Positions 1 through 8,108 of a DNA stretch of 13,066 nt are shown here, piece after piece. The first letter of the stretch is position 1; the number at the start of each line of letters is the position of its first letter. Under the pieces are notes generated by a model, which saw nothing but the letters and a program-made list of their open reading frames with translations, was not told where the DNA came from and searched no databases. Source of the stretch: JAKVKY01 sp964293585. GTDB taxonomy: Bacteria > Bacillota > Negativicutes > Acidaminococcales > Acidaminococcaceae. The stretch lies in contig CAXYYS010000056.1 of NCBI GenBank assembly GCA_964293585.1, positions 1-13,066 of the forward strand, written 5' to 3'. The position numbers were made by a program, and so were the translations under genes.

Positions 1-50
1 TCTTTTTTTGTATGAGAACTTAATTCATCGCTGGAAAAAGGCGCTTTTCC

Positions 51-80
51 TTGACGCGCAATGTGTCAAAAGGGTATAAT
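51..80 (+). promoter_or_regulatory. Sigma-A-type promoter upstream of dapF
   Basis: A -35 box TTGACG (51-56) and a perfect -10 box TATAAT (75-80) are separated by 18 bases, so transcription would start near 87 and leave a leader of roughly 85 bases before dapF. This is the best promoter in the first 6 kb and probably drives the whole dapF-galE run. The arms TTGAC (51-55) and GTCAA (65-69) form an inverted repeat that covers the -35 and half of the spacer, a possible operator. The assignment rests on sequence match only. Confidence 0.7.
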
Positions 81-157
81 AATATAAATATGTAGTAAGC
101 TAATTTCAATATTTAAGAAGCTGGAAGTGAAGTATAGTTTTACAAAAAAGAAAGACC

Positions 158-164
158 AGGAGGG
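158..164 (+). promoter_or_regulatory. Ribosome binding site of dapF
   Basis: AGGAGGG lies seven bases before the ATG at 171, a near-perfect Shine-Dalgarno match. It fixes the dapF start. Confidence 0.8.
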
Positions 165-170
165 TTACTG

Positions 171-1055
171 ATGTTACTTAATTTTTCTAAGATGCATGGT
201 TGTGGTAATGATTACGTCTATGTTAATTGTTTAGAGAAAAATTTACTTAATCCCGGTGCAGTGGCTAAATATGTCAGCCCGCGTTGTACTTCTGTGGGCA
301 GCGATGGTCTCATCCTTATCGGAACTTCTACCAAAGCCGATTTTTCCATGCGCATTTTTAATGCGGATGCTTCTGAAGGTAAGATGTGTGGCAATGGCAT
401 TAGGTGTGTGGCTAAATATGTTTATGACCGGGGTCTGACGGATAAAAAACAGATAACTATCGAAACATTGAGTGGCATCAAGACTGTAACGGTAACAGTG
501 GTGGATGGTAAGGTGACAGAAGCTTCTGTGGCCATGGGGTGTCCAGTTTTCAGGTGCACGGAAATTCCGATGATCAGCGACCATTACATTTTTGTAGATC
601 AGGGCTTGGTTTTGAAAGAAACTTATGAGGAAAAAATCGTTTATAATGGCACGGCCATTTCTATGGGCAATCCCCACTATGTCACTTTTGTGGATGATGT
701 AGATGCTTTAAATCTACCGGTGTTGGGACCTCAGTTCGAACACCATAAATTGTTTCCCGAGGGTGTAAATACAGAGTTTGTGCAAGTAGTAGACAAAAAT
801 ACGGTTCGTTTTAGGGTTTGGGAACGTGGCAGTGGTGAAACCATGGCTTGCGGAACAGGCGCGTGTGCAGTTGCTGTGGCTTCAATAATGTTGAGTAAGG
901 CAGGTCAAAAAGGAACACCTCTTAATGTCATCACCAAAGGCGGTACTTTGAAAATTACCTATGGAGACGATGATGAAGTAACGATGCAGGGACCTGCGAC
1001 GCAGGTTTTTGATGGTTTGATGGAGATTCCTGAGGCGGTCTTTCAGGAAAAGTAA
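171..1055 (+). CDS. dapF: Diaminopimelate epimerase
   Basis: Interconverts LL- and meso-diaminopimelate in the cytoplasm, the step before lysine and before incorporation of meso-DAP into peptidoglycan. The 294-residue length is slightly above the family norm of about 275. Both catalytic cysteines of this cofactor-independent racemase are visible: C73 in MCGNGIRC and C227 in MACGTGACA. The substrate-binding N-terminus FSKMHGCGND and the GNPH segment (166-169) are also typical. The ATG follows a strong ribosome binding site. It is the first gene of a probable operon, with dapL immediately downstream, so the last two enzymes of the aminotransferase variant of the DAP pathway are encoded together. 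No missing residues or truncation are seen. Confidence 0.97.
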   Translation: MLLNFSKMHGCGNDYVYVNCLEKNLLNPGAVAKYVSPRCTSVGSDGLILIGTSTKADFSMRIFNADASEGKMCGNGIRCVAKYVYDRGLTDKKQITIETLSGIKTVTVTVVDGKVTEASVAMGCPVFRCTEIPMISDHYIFVDQGLVLKETYEEKIVYNGTAISMGNPHYVTFVDDVDALNLPVLGPQFEHHKLFPEGVNTEFVQVVDKNTVRFRVWERGSGETMACGTGACAVAVASIMLSKAGQKGTPLNVITKGGTLKITYGDDDEVTMQGPATQVFDGLMEIPEAVFQEK

Positions 1056-1075
1056 GATGTGGTCTTTTACTTGTT

Positions 1076-1110
1076 AACAAACGGTTGTCTGGAGCACCGT
1101 TGTTTTATAT
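1076..1110 (+). terminator. Possible attenuator or weak terminator hairpin between dapF and dapL
   Basis: AACGGT (1080-1085) pairs with ACCGTT (1096-1101). The stem extends by AAC/GTT around one bulged A, the loop is about 10 bases, and a T-rich run follows (1103-1110). Stem and T-tract are imperfect, so it may only attenuate readthrough from dapF into dapL or stabilise mRNA ends. Seen in sequence; function is inferred. Confidence 0.35.
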
Positions 1111-1132
1111 TTTATTTATGTGGGGGATAAAA

Positions 1133-2329
1133 ATGGCATTAGTTAATGAAAATTATACTCATCTCAAGGATAGTTACCTGTTTTCACAAGTTGCTCAAAA
1201 GGTTAATACTTTTGCAGCCGCACATCCGGAAAAGAAGATTATAAAGTTAGGCATTGGCGATGTGACGTTGCCTTTGGCACCGGCAGTTATTACTGCCATG
1301 CAAAAAGCGGTAGCAGAAATGGGTGTAAAAGAAACCTTCCGTGGCTACGGGCCGGAACAGGGATATGGGTTCTTACATGAAGCGCTGGTAAAATATTATG
1401 CGTCTTTTGACGTGAAACTGCAAAGCAATGAAATCTTTATCAGTGATGGTGCGAAGAGTGATTGTGGTAATATCACGGATCTCTTTGATAATGCCAATAC
1501 CATCCTAGTGCCGGACCCAGTTTATCCTGTGTATCTAGATACGAATATCATGTGTGGCAGAAAGATAATCTTCATGGATGGGAATCCGGGAAATAATTTT
1601 TTGCCGATGCCAGATGATAAGGTGAAAGCGGATATTATTTATTTGTGTTCTCCTAATAATCCTACCGGTGCGGCATATACGAAATCGCAGCTAAAAAAAT
1701 GGGTGGATTATGCTTTGAAAAATGAGGCAGTCATCCTTTATGATGCTGCTTACGAAGCGTTTGTCAGCAATCCGGATATTCCAAGGAGTATCTTCGTGAT
1801 TGAAGAAGCAAAGAAATGTGCCATTGAATTATGTTCCTTATCTAAGACGGCCGGATTTACGGGTACGCGTTGCGGTTATACAGTGGTACCTCTGGAGCTG
1901 GTACGTAAAACCAAGGGAGGCAAGAGTCTGCAACTGAATAAGATGTGGCTGCGCCGGCAGACGACAAAATTTAATGGTACGGCCTATATCATTCAACGCG
2001 GTGCGGAGGCAGTCTTTTCTCAGGAAGGGCAGAAACAATGCCACGAGATGTTGTCTTTCTATAAGGAAAATGCACGCATTATTGCCGAAGGGTTGAAGAA
2101 AAAGAATATTAAATTTTACGGTGGTACACATTCTCCGTATATCTGGATGCAATGTCCTAATGGCATGAAATCCTGGGAGTTTTTTGATTTCCTTCTGTCA
2201 AAGCTGGCGATTGTCGGTACTCCTGGTGCCGGGTTTGGCAAGATGGGTGAGGGTTATTTCCGTCTGACTGCTTTTGGTAGTCGTGAGAATACAATTGAAG
2301 CTATGGAAAGAATGGAAAAAGGTTTATAA
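1133..2329 (+). CDS. dapL: LL-diaminopimelate aminotransferase
   Basis: A PLP-dependent class I/II aminotransferase that converts tetrahydrodipicolinate directly to LL-DAP using glutamate, bypassing the acyl-intermediate branch. The 398 residues begin with the family-typical MALVNENYTHLKDSYLF. The DapL signature SLSKTAGFTGTRCGY carries the Schiff-base lysine at K238. SPNNPTG (173-179) and the cofactor aspartate D204 with Y207 (YDAAY) are in place. I chose ATG 1133 over an in-frame TTG at 1085 because GGGGG (1122-1126) lies just upstream of 1133, the family N-terminus starts there, and the extra 16 codons would overlap a hairpin. Its product feeds DapF, encoded next door, so the pair forms a coherent pathway segment. 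Confidence 0.95.
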   Translation: MALVNENYTHLKDSYLFSQVAQKVNTFAAAHPEKKIIKLGIGDVTLPLAPAVITAMQKAVAEMGVKETFRGYGPEQGYGFLHEALVKYYASFDVKLQSNEIFISDGAKSDCGNITDLFDNANTILVPDPVYPVYLDTNIMCGRKIIFMDGNPGNNFLPMPDDKVKADIIYLCSPNNPTGAAYTKSQLKKWVDYALKNEAVILYDAAYEAFVSNPDIPRSIFVIEEAKKCAIELCSLSKTAGFTGTRCGYTVVPLELVRKTKGGKSLQLNKMWLRRQTTKFNGTAYIIQRGAEAVFSQEGQKQCHEMLSFYKENARIIAEGLKKKNIKFYGGTHSPYIWMQCPNGMKSWEFFDFLLSKLAIVGTPGAGFGKMGEGYFRLTAFGSRENTIEAMERMEKGL

Positions 2330-2355
2330 GTCGGCTTAGGCCAGGGAGAGAAATT

Positions 2356-2787
2356 ATGAGAAAAATATTATTGACGGTAATGATAGCTGTCATGCTGGCG
2401 GTTACATCAGTATGTTTTGCCAGCTCGGATGGCAGTGAACTTGATGCTCAGGAAAAGATTGTGGATATTTTTTTGAATGGAAAATATACTGCGATTAAGC
2501 CTTATATGACTACAGAGTATCAAAAGATCCTGGATGAGAAGGCTTATACGGAAGCTTTTGCCAGCATGGGTAAAGATTTGGGCAAGCTTCAGGATAAAGA
2601 GATGCTGATTTACCAAAAGATTAAAGATGGCGGTGTCCTGAGATATGCTGCTCAGTTTGAAAAGGTGAAGGTTATTGAGATTGTAGCAGTATTTAAAATG
2701 ACGAACGGTAAACCGCAGTTATACGATTGCAAGGTTTTCCAGCCGCAAATGAACCAACCGGCACAGGGTAAAGGGCAACAAAAATAA
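2356..2787 (+). CDS. Small exported protein, possibly DUF3887-like
   Basis: This 143-residue protein starts with a clear signal peptide: MRK, a hydrophobic stretch (about 4-19), then a likely signal peptidase I site after A22 (VCFA|SS). There is no lipobox cysteine in the right place, so it is probably soluble in the periplasm or outside the cell. The mature part (about 30-128) resembles small alpha+beta domains of the DUF3887/NTF2-like type: a helix with a 'NGKYTAIKPYMT' segment, then a strand-rich half ending near LYDCKVFQP. I do not recognise a specific family with certainty. The C-terminal tail is rich in Gln, Pro and Lys. A good ribosome binding site (GGGAGAG, 2344-2350) precedes the ATG. 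It lies 26 bases after dapL and 23 before the mutase gene, so it is co-transcribed with wall and surface-sugar genes. An envelope role is plausible but unproven. Confidence 0.8.
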   Translation: MRKILLTVMIAVMLAVTSVCFASSDGSELDAQEKIVDIFLNGKYTAIKPYMTTEYQKILDEKAYTEAFASMGKDLGKLQDKEMLIYQKIKDGGVLRYAAQFEKVKVIEIVAVFKMTNGKPQLYDCKVFQPQMNQPAQGKGQQK

Positions 2788-2810
2788 ATTTTAGCCAAGG
2801 AGCGAGGTAT

Positions 2811-4175
2811 ATGTTTAATACAAAAGCGTTTAAGGCGTATGACTTAAGAGGCATTTATCCTACGGAAGTTAACGAAGAACTTGCTTACAGGGTGGGGCAT
2901 GTCTTTGCGAAGATGTTTAAGGCCAAAACGGTAGTTGTAGGTAATGATATCCGCTTGACTGGCAGAAAATTATTCCAAGCCCTGAGCGATGGTCTGCGAG
3001 ACGCAGGTGTCGCGGTTATTGATATCGGACAATGCGGTACGGAGATGATTTATTTTGCTACTGCCCATCTTCATGCTGATGGTGGAATCATGATTACTGC
3101 CAGCCATAATCCGGCTGATTACAATGGCATGAAACTGGTGACGCAGGGAGCACGTCCTGTCAGTGCGGATACTGGCCTTAAGGATATTGAGCGGCAGGTT
3201 GCCGTTACCAGTTTTACCCATGGTCTGACAACAGGTGTTAAGCGCGGTACGCTGACGACTCAAAATATTATGCCAGCGTATATTGAACATTTACTGACAT
3301 ATATTGATACAGCCAAGTTGCGTCCTTTAAAGATTGTGGTTAATCCTGGCAATGGTGGAGCCGGTGCTGTTTTAAACGAACTTGCCAAGCATCTGCCATT
3401 TACTTTTGTGAAGGTGAATTTTGAACCGGATGGTCATTTCCCCAACGGTGTGCCTAATCCGTTGCTTCCTAATAACAGAGAAGCTACGGCCAGCAAGGTT
3501 CGTGCCGAAAAGGCAGATTTAGGTATTGCCTGGGACGGTGATTTTGACCGGTGTTTCTTCTTTGATGAAAAAGCTGAATTTATTGAAGGCTATTATATCG
3601 TAGGCCTGTTGGCGGCAAGCTTCTTGCAAAAAGAAGCGCATAGCAAGATTATGTATGATCCGCGTTTGGTCTGGAACACGGAAGCCATTATTGATCAATA
3701 TCAGGGGACGCCAGTACGGTGTAAGAGTGGTCATGCGTTCATGAAAGAGTGCATGCGTGAACAAGGAATTGTTTATGGCGGAGAGATGAGTTCTCATCAC
3801 TATTTCCGTAGTTTTACTAATTGCGACAGCGGTATGATTCCCTGGCTTTTGGTAACAGAATTAATTTCAACTACCGGGAAGACTTTACACGAGATGGTGG
3901 CTGCCAGAGAGGCCATGTATCCTTGCAGCGGTGAAATCAACCGCAAGGTAGCTGATGCCAAAGCGGTACTGGCTGCGGTGGAAGGAAAATATCATGACGG
4001 TACGGTGGATAAGCTGGATGGTTTAAGTGTAGCTTATGCTAAATGGCGTTTTAATCTTCGTGTCTCTAATACAGAACCAGTAATCAGACTTAACGTAGAG
4101 ACGAAAGGTGATAAAGTTTTGCTGGCGCAGAAGACTAAAGAATTATTGACTATCATAGGCGGTGAAGAAGCGTAA
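2811..4175 (+). CDS. manB: Phosphomannomutase/phosphoglucomutase
   Basis: A cytoplasmic alpha-D-phosphohexomutase that interconverts hexose-6- and hexose-1-phosphates through a phosphoserine. The 454 residues carry all four family landmarks: the phosphoserine loop TASHNP (S98), the Mg2+ loop DGDFDR (242-247), the sugar-binding loop GEMSSHHYF (324-332) and the phosphate-binding loop RVSNTEP (417-423). The sequences around TASHNPADYNGMKLV and SSHHYFRSFTNCDSGMIPWL resemble enterobacterial ManB/CpsG more than dedicated glucosamine mutases. Placement directly before galU suggests that it may supply glucose-1-phosphate for UDP-glucose. Substrate preference (mannose or glucose) cannot be read from sequence. 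Its TAA stop overlaps the galU ATG (TAATG), indicating translational coupling. Confidence 0.93.
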   Translation: MFNTKAFKAYDLRGIYPTEVNEELAYRVGHVFAKMFKAKTVVVGNDIRLTGRKLFQALSDGLRDAGVAVIDIGQCGTEMIYFATAHLHADGGIMITASHNPADYNGMKLVTQGARPVSADTGLKDIERQVAVTSFTHGLTTGVKRGTLTTQNIMPAYIEHLLTYIDTAKLRPLKIVVNPGNGGAGAVLNELAKHLPFTFVKVNFEPDGHFPNGVPNPLLPNNREATASKVRAEKADLGIAWDGDFDRCFFFDEKAEFIEGYYIVGLLAASFLQKEAHSKIMYDPRLVWNTEAIIDQYQGTPVRCKSGHAFMKECMREQGIVYGGEMSSHHYFRSFTNCDSGMIPWLLVTELISTTGKTLHEMVAAREAMYPCSGEINRKVADAKAVLAAVEGKYHDGTVDKLDGLSVAYAKWRFNLRVSNTEPVIRLNVETKGDKVLLAQKTKELLTIIGGEEA

Positions 4176-5062
4176 TGACGGAATTTAAACCAATTAAGAG
4201 AGCAGTTATTCCTGCAGCAGGCCTAGGAACCAGATTTTTACCAGCTACGAAGGCCACGCCTAAAGAAATGTTGCCGATAGTTGATAAACCTACTATCCAG
4301 TATATCGTGGAAGAAGCTCTTGCTTCTGGTATCGAAGATATCATTATTATCACAGGTAGAAGCAAACGTGCCATTGAAGATCATTTTGACCGTAGCGTAG
4401 AATTGGAATTAACTTTACAGGAAACCGGCAAGACTGAATTACTGCAGATGATTAAGCAGATTTCTGATATTAGGATTCATTACATCCGGCAGAAAGAACC
4501 GCGTGGTTTAGGTCATGCCATCTTGTGCGCCAAGCATTTTATCGGTGACGAGCCTTTTGCGGTACTTTTAGGCGATGATGTGGTATATAATGATCAGCAA
4601 CCGGCCTTAGGACAGTTAATTGCAGAATATAATAAAACAGGTGCTAGTGTCCTAGGAGTTCAGGAAGTACCAGAAGAAAAGGTTTCAGCTTATGGTATTG
4701 TGGCTGCAGAAGCAACTACGAATCCGCGTTGCTTCAGGGTGCGCGATATGGTGGAGAAACCCACGGTACAGGAAGCTCCTTCCAGGCTCGCAGTTTTAGG
4801 ACGTTATATTATCACTCCGGAAATATTTTCTATTCTGGAACATACAGTACCGGGACGAGGTAATGAGATTCAGTTGACGGATGCATTAAAAGAGTTAGCG
4901 CGTTTGCAACCGGTCTATGCATATAATTTTGCCGGCCGTCGTTATGATGTGGGCGATAAAGAGGGTTTTTTGGAAGCCTCCGTGGAATACGCTTTGCGTC
5001 GAGGTGATTTACGGGAAAAATTCTTAAATTATTTGCGTGGCGTGGTTGCTAAGGAAAAATGA
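4175..5062 (+). CDS. galU: UTP--glucose-1-phosphate uridylyltransferase
   Basis: Makes UDP-glucose from UTP and glucose-1-phosphate, the donor for galactose metabolism and surface polysaccharides. The 295 residues start with the nucleotidyltransferase signature PAAGLGTRFLPATKATPKEM (13-32), including the lysines typical of GalU. LLGDDVV, VEKP and the GRGNEIQLTDAL segment follow in family order. Length matches bacterial GalU. The start overlaps the stop of the preceding mutase gene by one base, and the likely ribosome binding site lies within the end of that gene. The neighbours (mutase upstream, galE downstream) supply its substrate and use its product. Confidence 0.96.
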   Translation: MTEFKPIKRAVIPAAGLGTRFLPATKATPKEMLPIVDKPTIQYIVEEALASGIEDIIIITGRSKRAIEDHFDRSVELELTLQETGKTELLQMIKQISDIRIHYIRQKEPRGLGHAILCAKHFIGDEPFAVLLGDDVVYNDQQPALGQLIAEYNKTGASVLGVQEVPEEKVSAYGIVAAEATTNPRCFRVRDMVEKPTVQEAPSRLAVLGRYIITPEIFSILEHTVPGRGNEIQLTDALKELARLQPVYAYNFAGRRYDVGDKEGFLEASVEYALRRGDLREKFLNYLRGVVAKEK

Positions 5063-5096
5063 AAAAGAAAAATAAATTTGTGAGGCAGTTTGAACT

Positions 5097-6089
5097 ATGA
5101 ATATTTTGGTTACCGGTGGTGCCGGTTATATTGGTTCGCATGTGGTGGCAGAATTAAAAAAGCGCGGGTTTACACCTATTGTTTATGATAATCTGTCCAC
5201 TGGCCATGCGGCGGCCGTACCAGAGGATGTGCAGCTGGTGGAAGGCGATATCCACAACGTGGAATTTGTCCGGCATATTCTGGAACAGTTTAATATTGAT
5301 GCTGTCATTCATTTTGCAGCTTCGAGTCTGGTTGGTGAATCTATGACCGCGCCTGCTAAATATTATTTTAATAATGTTGAAGGTACTTTGCACTTATTGG
5401 AAGCGATGCGGGGTGCTGGTGTAGATAAGATTGTTTTTTCTTCCACGGCGGCAGTTTACGGTGAACCGGCGGCAACTCCCATTAAGGAAGATTTTCCTTT
5501 GCAGCCGACCAATGTTTATGGCCGTACAAAGATGGTCATTGAAGGTATGATGAAAGATTATGATAGGGCTTACGAGATGCGTTACGTGGCTCTGCGATAT
5601 TTTAATGCGGCAGGTGCTGCTTTGGACGGCCATATCGGTGAAGACCATAATCCTGAATCACATCTGATTCCCCTAGTCTTAAAAACGGCTCAGGGTGTGA
5701 GAAAACAGGTGGCAATTTACGGTACGGATTATCCGACACCAGATGGAACTTGTTTGCGAGATTATATTCATGTTTGCGATTTGGCTGATGCGCATGTACT
5801 GGCACTCCAGTATTTGTTAAAGGGCGGGCCGAGTAATGTCTTTAATCTGGGGTCAGAGGACGGCTTTAGTGTCCGGGAGATTATTGAGACAGCTAAAAAG
5901 GTTACGGGAAAAGATTTTAAAGTCGTAGAAGAACCTCGACGGGCTGGTGATCCGGCAATCCTAATTGCCTCTTCGGCCAAGATTAGACAAGAATTGGGTT
6001 GGCAGCCGCAGCATAGCACTACTAAGGAAATAATTGCGACAGCTTGGAAGTGGCACGTGGCTCATCCAGAAGGTTATACGCAAGCATAA
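5097..6089 (+). CDS. galE: UDP-glucose 4-epimerase
   Basis: An NAD-dependent short-chain dehydrogenase/reductase of the extended type that interconverts UDP-glucose and UDP-galactose in the cytoplasm. The 330 residues begin with the Rossmann motif TGGAGYIGS (6-14). The catalytic elements are FSSTAAVYG (114-122) with the Ser/Thr, and YGRTK with Y141 and K145. ALRYFNAAGA and the NLGS and RRAGDP segments match GalE of Gram-positive and Gram-negative bacteria. GAGG (5082-5085) serves as ribosome binding site. It is the last gene of the dapF-galE run; a hairpin terminator begins eight bases after the stop. Some homologues also act on UDP-GlcNAc, which cannot be decided here. Confidence 0.95.
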   Translation: MNILVTGGAGYIGSHVVAELKKRGFTPIVYDNLSTGHAAAVPEDVQLVEGDIHNVEFVRHILEQFNIDAVIHFAASSLVGESMTAPAKYYFNNVEGTLHLLEAMRGAGVDKIVFSSTAAVYGEPAATPIKEDFPLQPTNVYGRTKMVIEGMMKDYDRAYEMRYVALRYFNAAGAALDGHIGEDHNPESHLIPLVLKTAQGVRKQVAIYGTDYPTPDGTCLRDYIHVCDLADAHVLALQYLLKGGPSNVFNLGSEDGFSVREIIETAKKVTGKDFKVVEEPRRAGDPAILIASSAKIRQELGWQPQHSTTKEIIATAWKWHVAHPEGYTQA

Positions 6090-6096
6090 GGTTAGC

Positions 6097-6128
6097 AAGC
6101 AGGTTGTGTAAACGGCCTGCTTATTTTT
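6097..6128 (+). terminator. Rho-independent terminator after galE
   Basis: AAGCAGG (6097-6103) pairs perfectly with CCTGCTT (6116-6122). Two further G-T pairs extend the stem to nine, leaving an eight-base loop, and ATTTTTA follows. It closes the dapF-galE run. The T-run is short, so some readthrough into the ABC-F gene 25 bases further on is possible; no clear promoter fits in that gap. Confidence 0.75.
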
Positions 6129-6152
6129 AAGTGCGGGGAGAAAAGAAACGGT

Positions 6153-8108
6153 ATGCAATTAGTAGTTGCCAATCTGGCCAAGGCTTTTGGCGCCCAGGAA
6201 GTTTTTAAAGACATTAGTTTTATGATTGATAAGGGCGAACGAGTAGGATTGATCGGTGTCAACGGTAGCGGTAAATCTACGCTGGTCAATTGCCTCTTAA
6301 ATCCGGACTGGGCTGATAGAGGCACGGTTAGTTTTGAACCAGGTTTGCGGTTAGGACATGTTGAACAAGGTTTCGCTGGCATCAAGGATGAAAGTATCTG
6401 GGAATTTATGTTACATTCCTGCCCGGAGATTTTGCAGTTGCGGTCACGCTTGATGGAACTGGAAAAAATGATTAGTGCCGGTACGGAAAGTGTTTTGCAG
6501 GAATATGCCCGGACAACTCAGTTATATGAACATCTGGATGGATACGGGTATGAGTCCAGGTTGAAGAAAGTTTTATTAGGTCTGGCTTTTCCGGAAGTAA
6601 CCTGGAAACATAATGCGTTGGAACTTTCCGGTGGACAAAAGACCAGGATGATGTTAGCTGCTGCGCTGGTCAGCGCGCCAGATTTCTTGATTTTAGATGA
6701 ACCGACTAATAATCTGGATATGCAGATGATGGAATGGTTAGAAGGTTATTTGCAAGAATTTAAAGGAGGCCTGCTCATCGTAAGCCATGACCGGGCTTTT
6801 CTGGACCATGTGACGACAAGAATTCTGGAAATGGAAAAGGGACAACTGCAATCTTTTACCGGTAATTACAGCCGTTATCTTGAACAAAAGGCGGTACAGG
6901 TAAAAACAGAGACCGCAGCCTATAACGCCCAACAGGATTATATAGCGGCTCAGGAAGCATATATCCGGCGTTTTAAGGCCGGCATTAAAAGTAAGATGGC
7001 CAGAGGCAGGCAATCCAGGCTGGACAGGTTGGAACGTTTGGAAGCCCCGGCAGAAAATGAAGAATTTAACCTGCGGTTGCCGCCGGCCAGCGAAGCGGCG
7101 GAACGTATACTGATTATGGAAGATCTGGATATAGGTTACGGCAGTCTGACTTTGCTTAAAAATTTGAACCTGACTTTACGCCGTGGAGAAAAAGTGGCGC
7201 TTATCGGTCCTAATGGTACAGGTAAGACAACTCTTCTCAAAACTTTACTGGGTCTGCTGCCGCCGCTACATGGTAAGGCGCAAATTGGTAATAGGGTTAA
7301 GTTGGGATATTTTTCCCAAAGCTATGAGCGGCTAAATCCAGAGCAGACCTTGCTGGATAATTTTTTAACAGAATACGGGTTAACAGATGGGCAGACCCGT
7401 TCACTTTTAGGCGGTATGCTGTTCCATGGGGATGATGTTTTTAAAAAGATTGGTTCATTAAGTGGAGGCCAAAAGGCCAGGCTTGTGCTTTTAAAATTAG
7501 TGCTGGACGGAGCCAACTGTCTGGTACTGGATGAACCGACCAACCATCTGGATATCTTGGCTAAGGAAACAGTGGAAGCGGCTTTGGCAACTTTTGACGG
7601 GACGGTACTTTTGGTCAGCCATGACCGGTATCTGGTTCAGGAAATAGCGGATAGGATTTGGGCTATCGAAGGTACACAGGTTAAAGATTATAAAGGTGGC
7701 TGGGAATTTTATCAGACAGAACAGGCGAAAGCGTCAGCTGTTGTTGCATCAGTTCCGGTACCTCAACCTGTCAGGTCGGGACTACCTCCTGATGCGGCGC
7801 ATCAGGAGCCAGTTCCGAACAAATGGGGACAGGATCATGGCGGCAGGAAGGCAAAAAAGGTCACTTCGGTCCATCATAGTCCACAGGAGTTACAAAATTT
7901 GCTGGAGAAGGTAGAATTAAACTTGCGAGAACAGGAAGCCATGCTCAGCGTCCTGGATAAAAAAATCTCTATTCCCGAAAATCAACTGGACCTGACTAAG
8001 AGCAGGCAGATGGCTTTGGAAAGAGAACAGTATGTCAAAACGATAGATGCTTTAATGGAGCGTTGGGAAACCCTTTTGGAAGAACAGGAGGCGAGCCAGG
8101 ATGAATGA
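6153..8108 (+). CDS. ABC-F family ATPase (ribosome-associated, YdiF/Uup-like)
   Basis: A soluble tandem ATP-binding cassette protein without membrane segments. ABC-F proteins act on ribosomes, relieving stalls or protecting against antibiotics, rather than in transport. Domain 1: Walker A GVNGSGKS (35-42), signature LSGGQ (158-162), Walker B LILDEPT (179-185). The inter-domain linker (about 240-310) is rich in charged residues with RFKAGIKSKMARGRQSRLDR, the expected P-site tRNA-interaction region. Domain 2: GPNGTGKT (352-359), LSGGQ (436-440), LVLDEPT (457-463). A Pro-rich spacer (about 530-560) leads to a coiled-coil C-terminal domain (about 575-648). The 651-residue length fits the YdiF/Uup-like group with a C-terminal domain. 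A GGGGAG ribosome binding site (6135-6140) precedes the ATG. It overlaps tadA, also a translation gene. The housekeeping context argues against a dedicated resistance gene, but the subfamily needs a phylogeny. Confidence 0.93.
   Translation: MQLVVANLAKAFGAQEVFKDISFMIDKGERVGLIGVNGSGKSTLVNCLLNPDWADRGTVSFEPGLRLGHVEQGFAGIKDESIWEFMLHSCPEILQLRSRLMELEKMISAGTESVLQEYARTTQLYEHLDGYGYESRLKKVLLGLAFPEVTWKHNALELSGGQKTRMMLAAALVSAPDFLILDEPTNNLDMQMMEWLEGYLQEFKGGLLIVSHDRAFLDHVTTRILEMEKGQLQSFTGNYSRYLEQKAVQVKTETAAYNAQQDYIAAQEAYIRRFKAGIKSKMARGRQSRLDRLERLEAPAENEEFNLRLPPASEAAERILIMEDLDIGYGSLTLLKNLNLTLRRGEKVALIGPNGTGKTTLLKTLLGLLPPLHGKAQIGNRVKLGYFSQSYERLNPEQTLLDNFLTEYGLTDGQTRSLLGGMLFHGDDVFKKIGSLSGGQKARLVLLKLVLDGANCLVLDEPTNHLDILAKETVEAALATFDGTVLLVSHDRYLVQEIADRIWAIEGTQVKDYKGGWEFYQTEQAKASAVVASVPVPQPVRSGLPPDAAHQEPVPNKWGQDHGGRKAKKVTSVHHSPQELQNLLEKVELNLREQEAMLSVLDKKISIPENQLDLTKSRQMALEREQYVKTIDALMERWETLLEEQEASQDE
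8086..8091 (+). promoter_or_regulatory. Ribosome binding site of tadA inside the ABC-F gene
   Basis: AGGAGG lies nine bases before the tadA ATG at 8101 and within the last codons of the ABC-F gene. It supports this start and translational linkage of the two genes. Confidence 0.7.

Noticed and set aside
31..50. Inverted repeat GGAAAA/TTTTCC near the start of the window as a terminator of an upstream gene
   Set aside because: The stem is only six AT-rich pairs and is followed by the -35 box instead of a T-run.
243..677. 144-codon reading frame on the minus strand across dapF
   Set aside because: It lies entirely opposite a clearly conserved gene and its translation shows no recognisable family features.
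1085..1132. In-frame TTG start giving dapL 16 extra residues
   Set aside because: It lacks a well-placed ribosome binding site, lies inside a hairpin, and the family N-terminus begins at ATG 1133, which has its own purine-rich site.
6153..8108. ABC-F gene as an antibiotic resistance determinant
   Set aside because: It overlaps tadA in a housekeeping setting and has the C-terminal coiled coil of the YdiF/Uup-like group; nothing in the sequence singles out a resistance subfamily.
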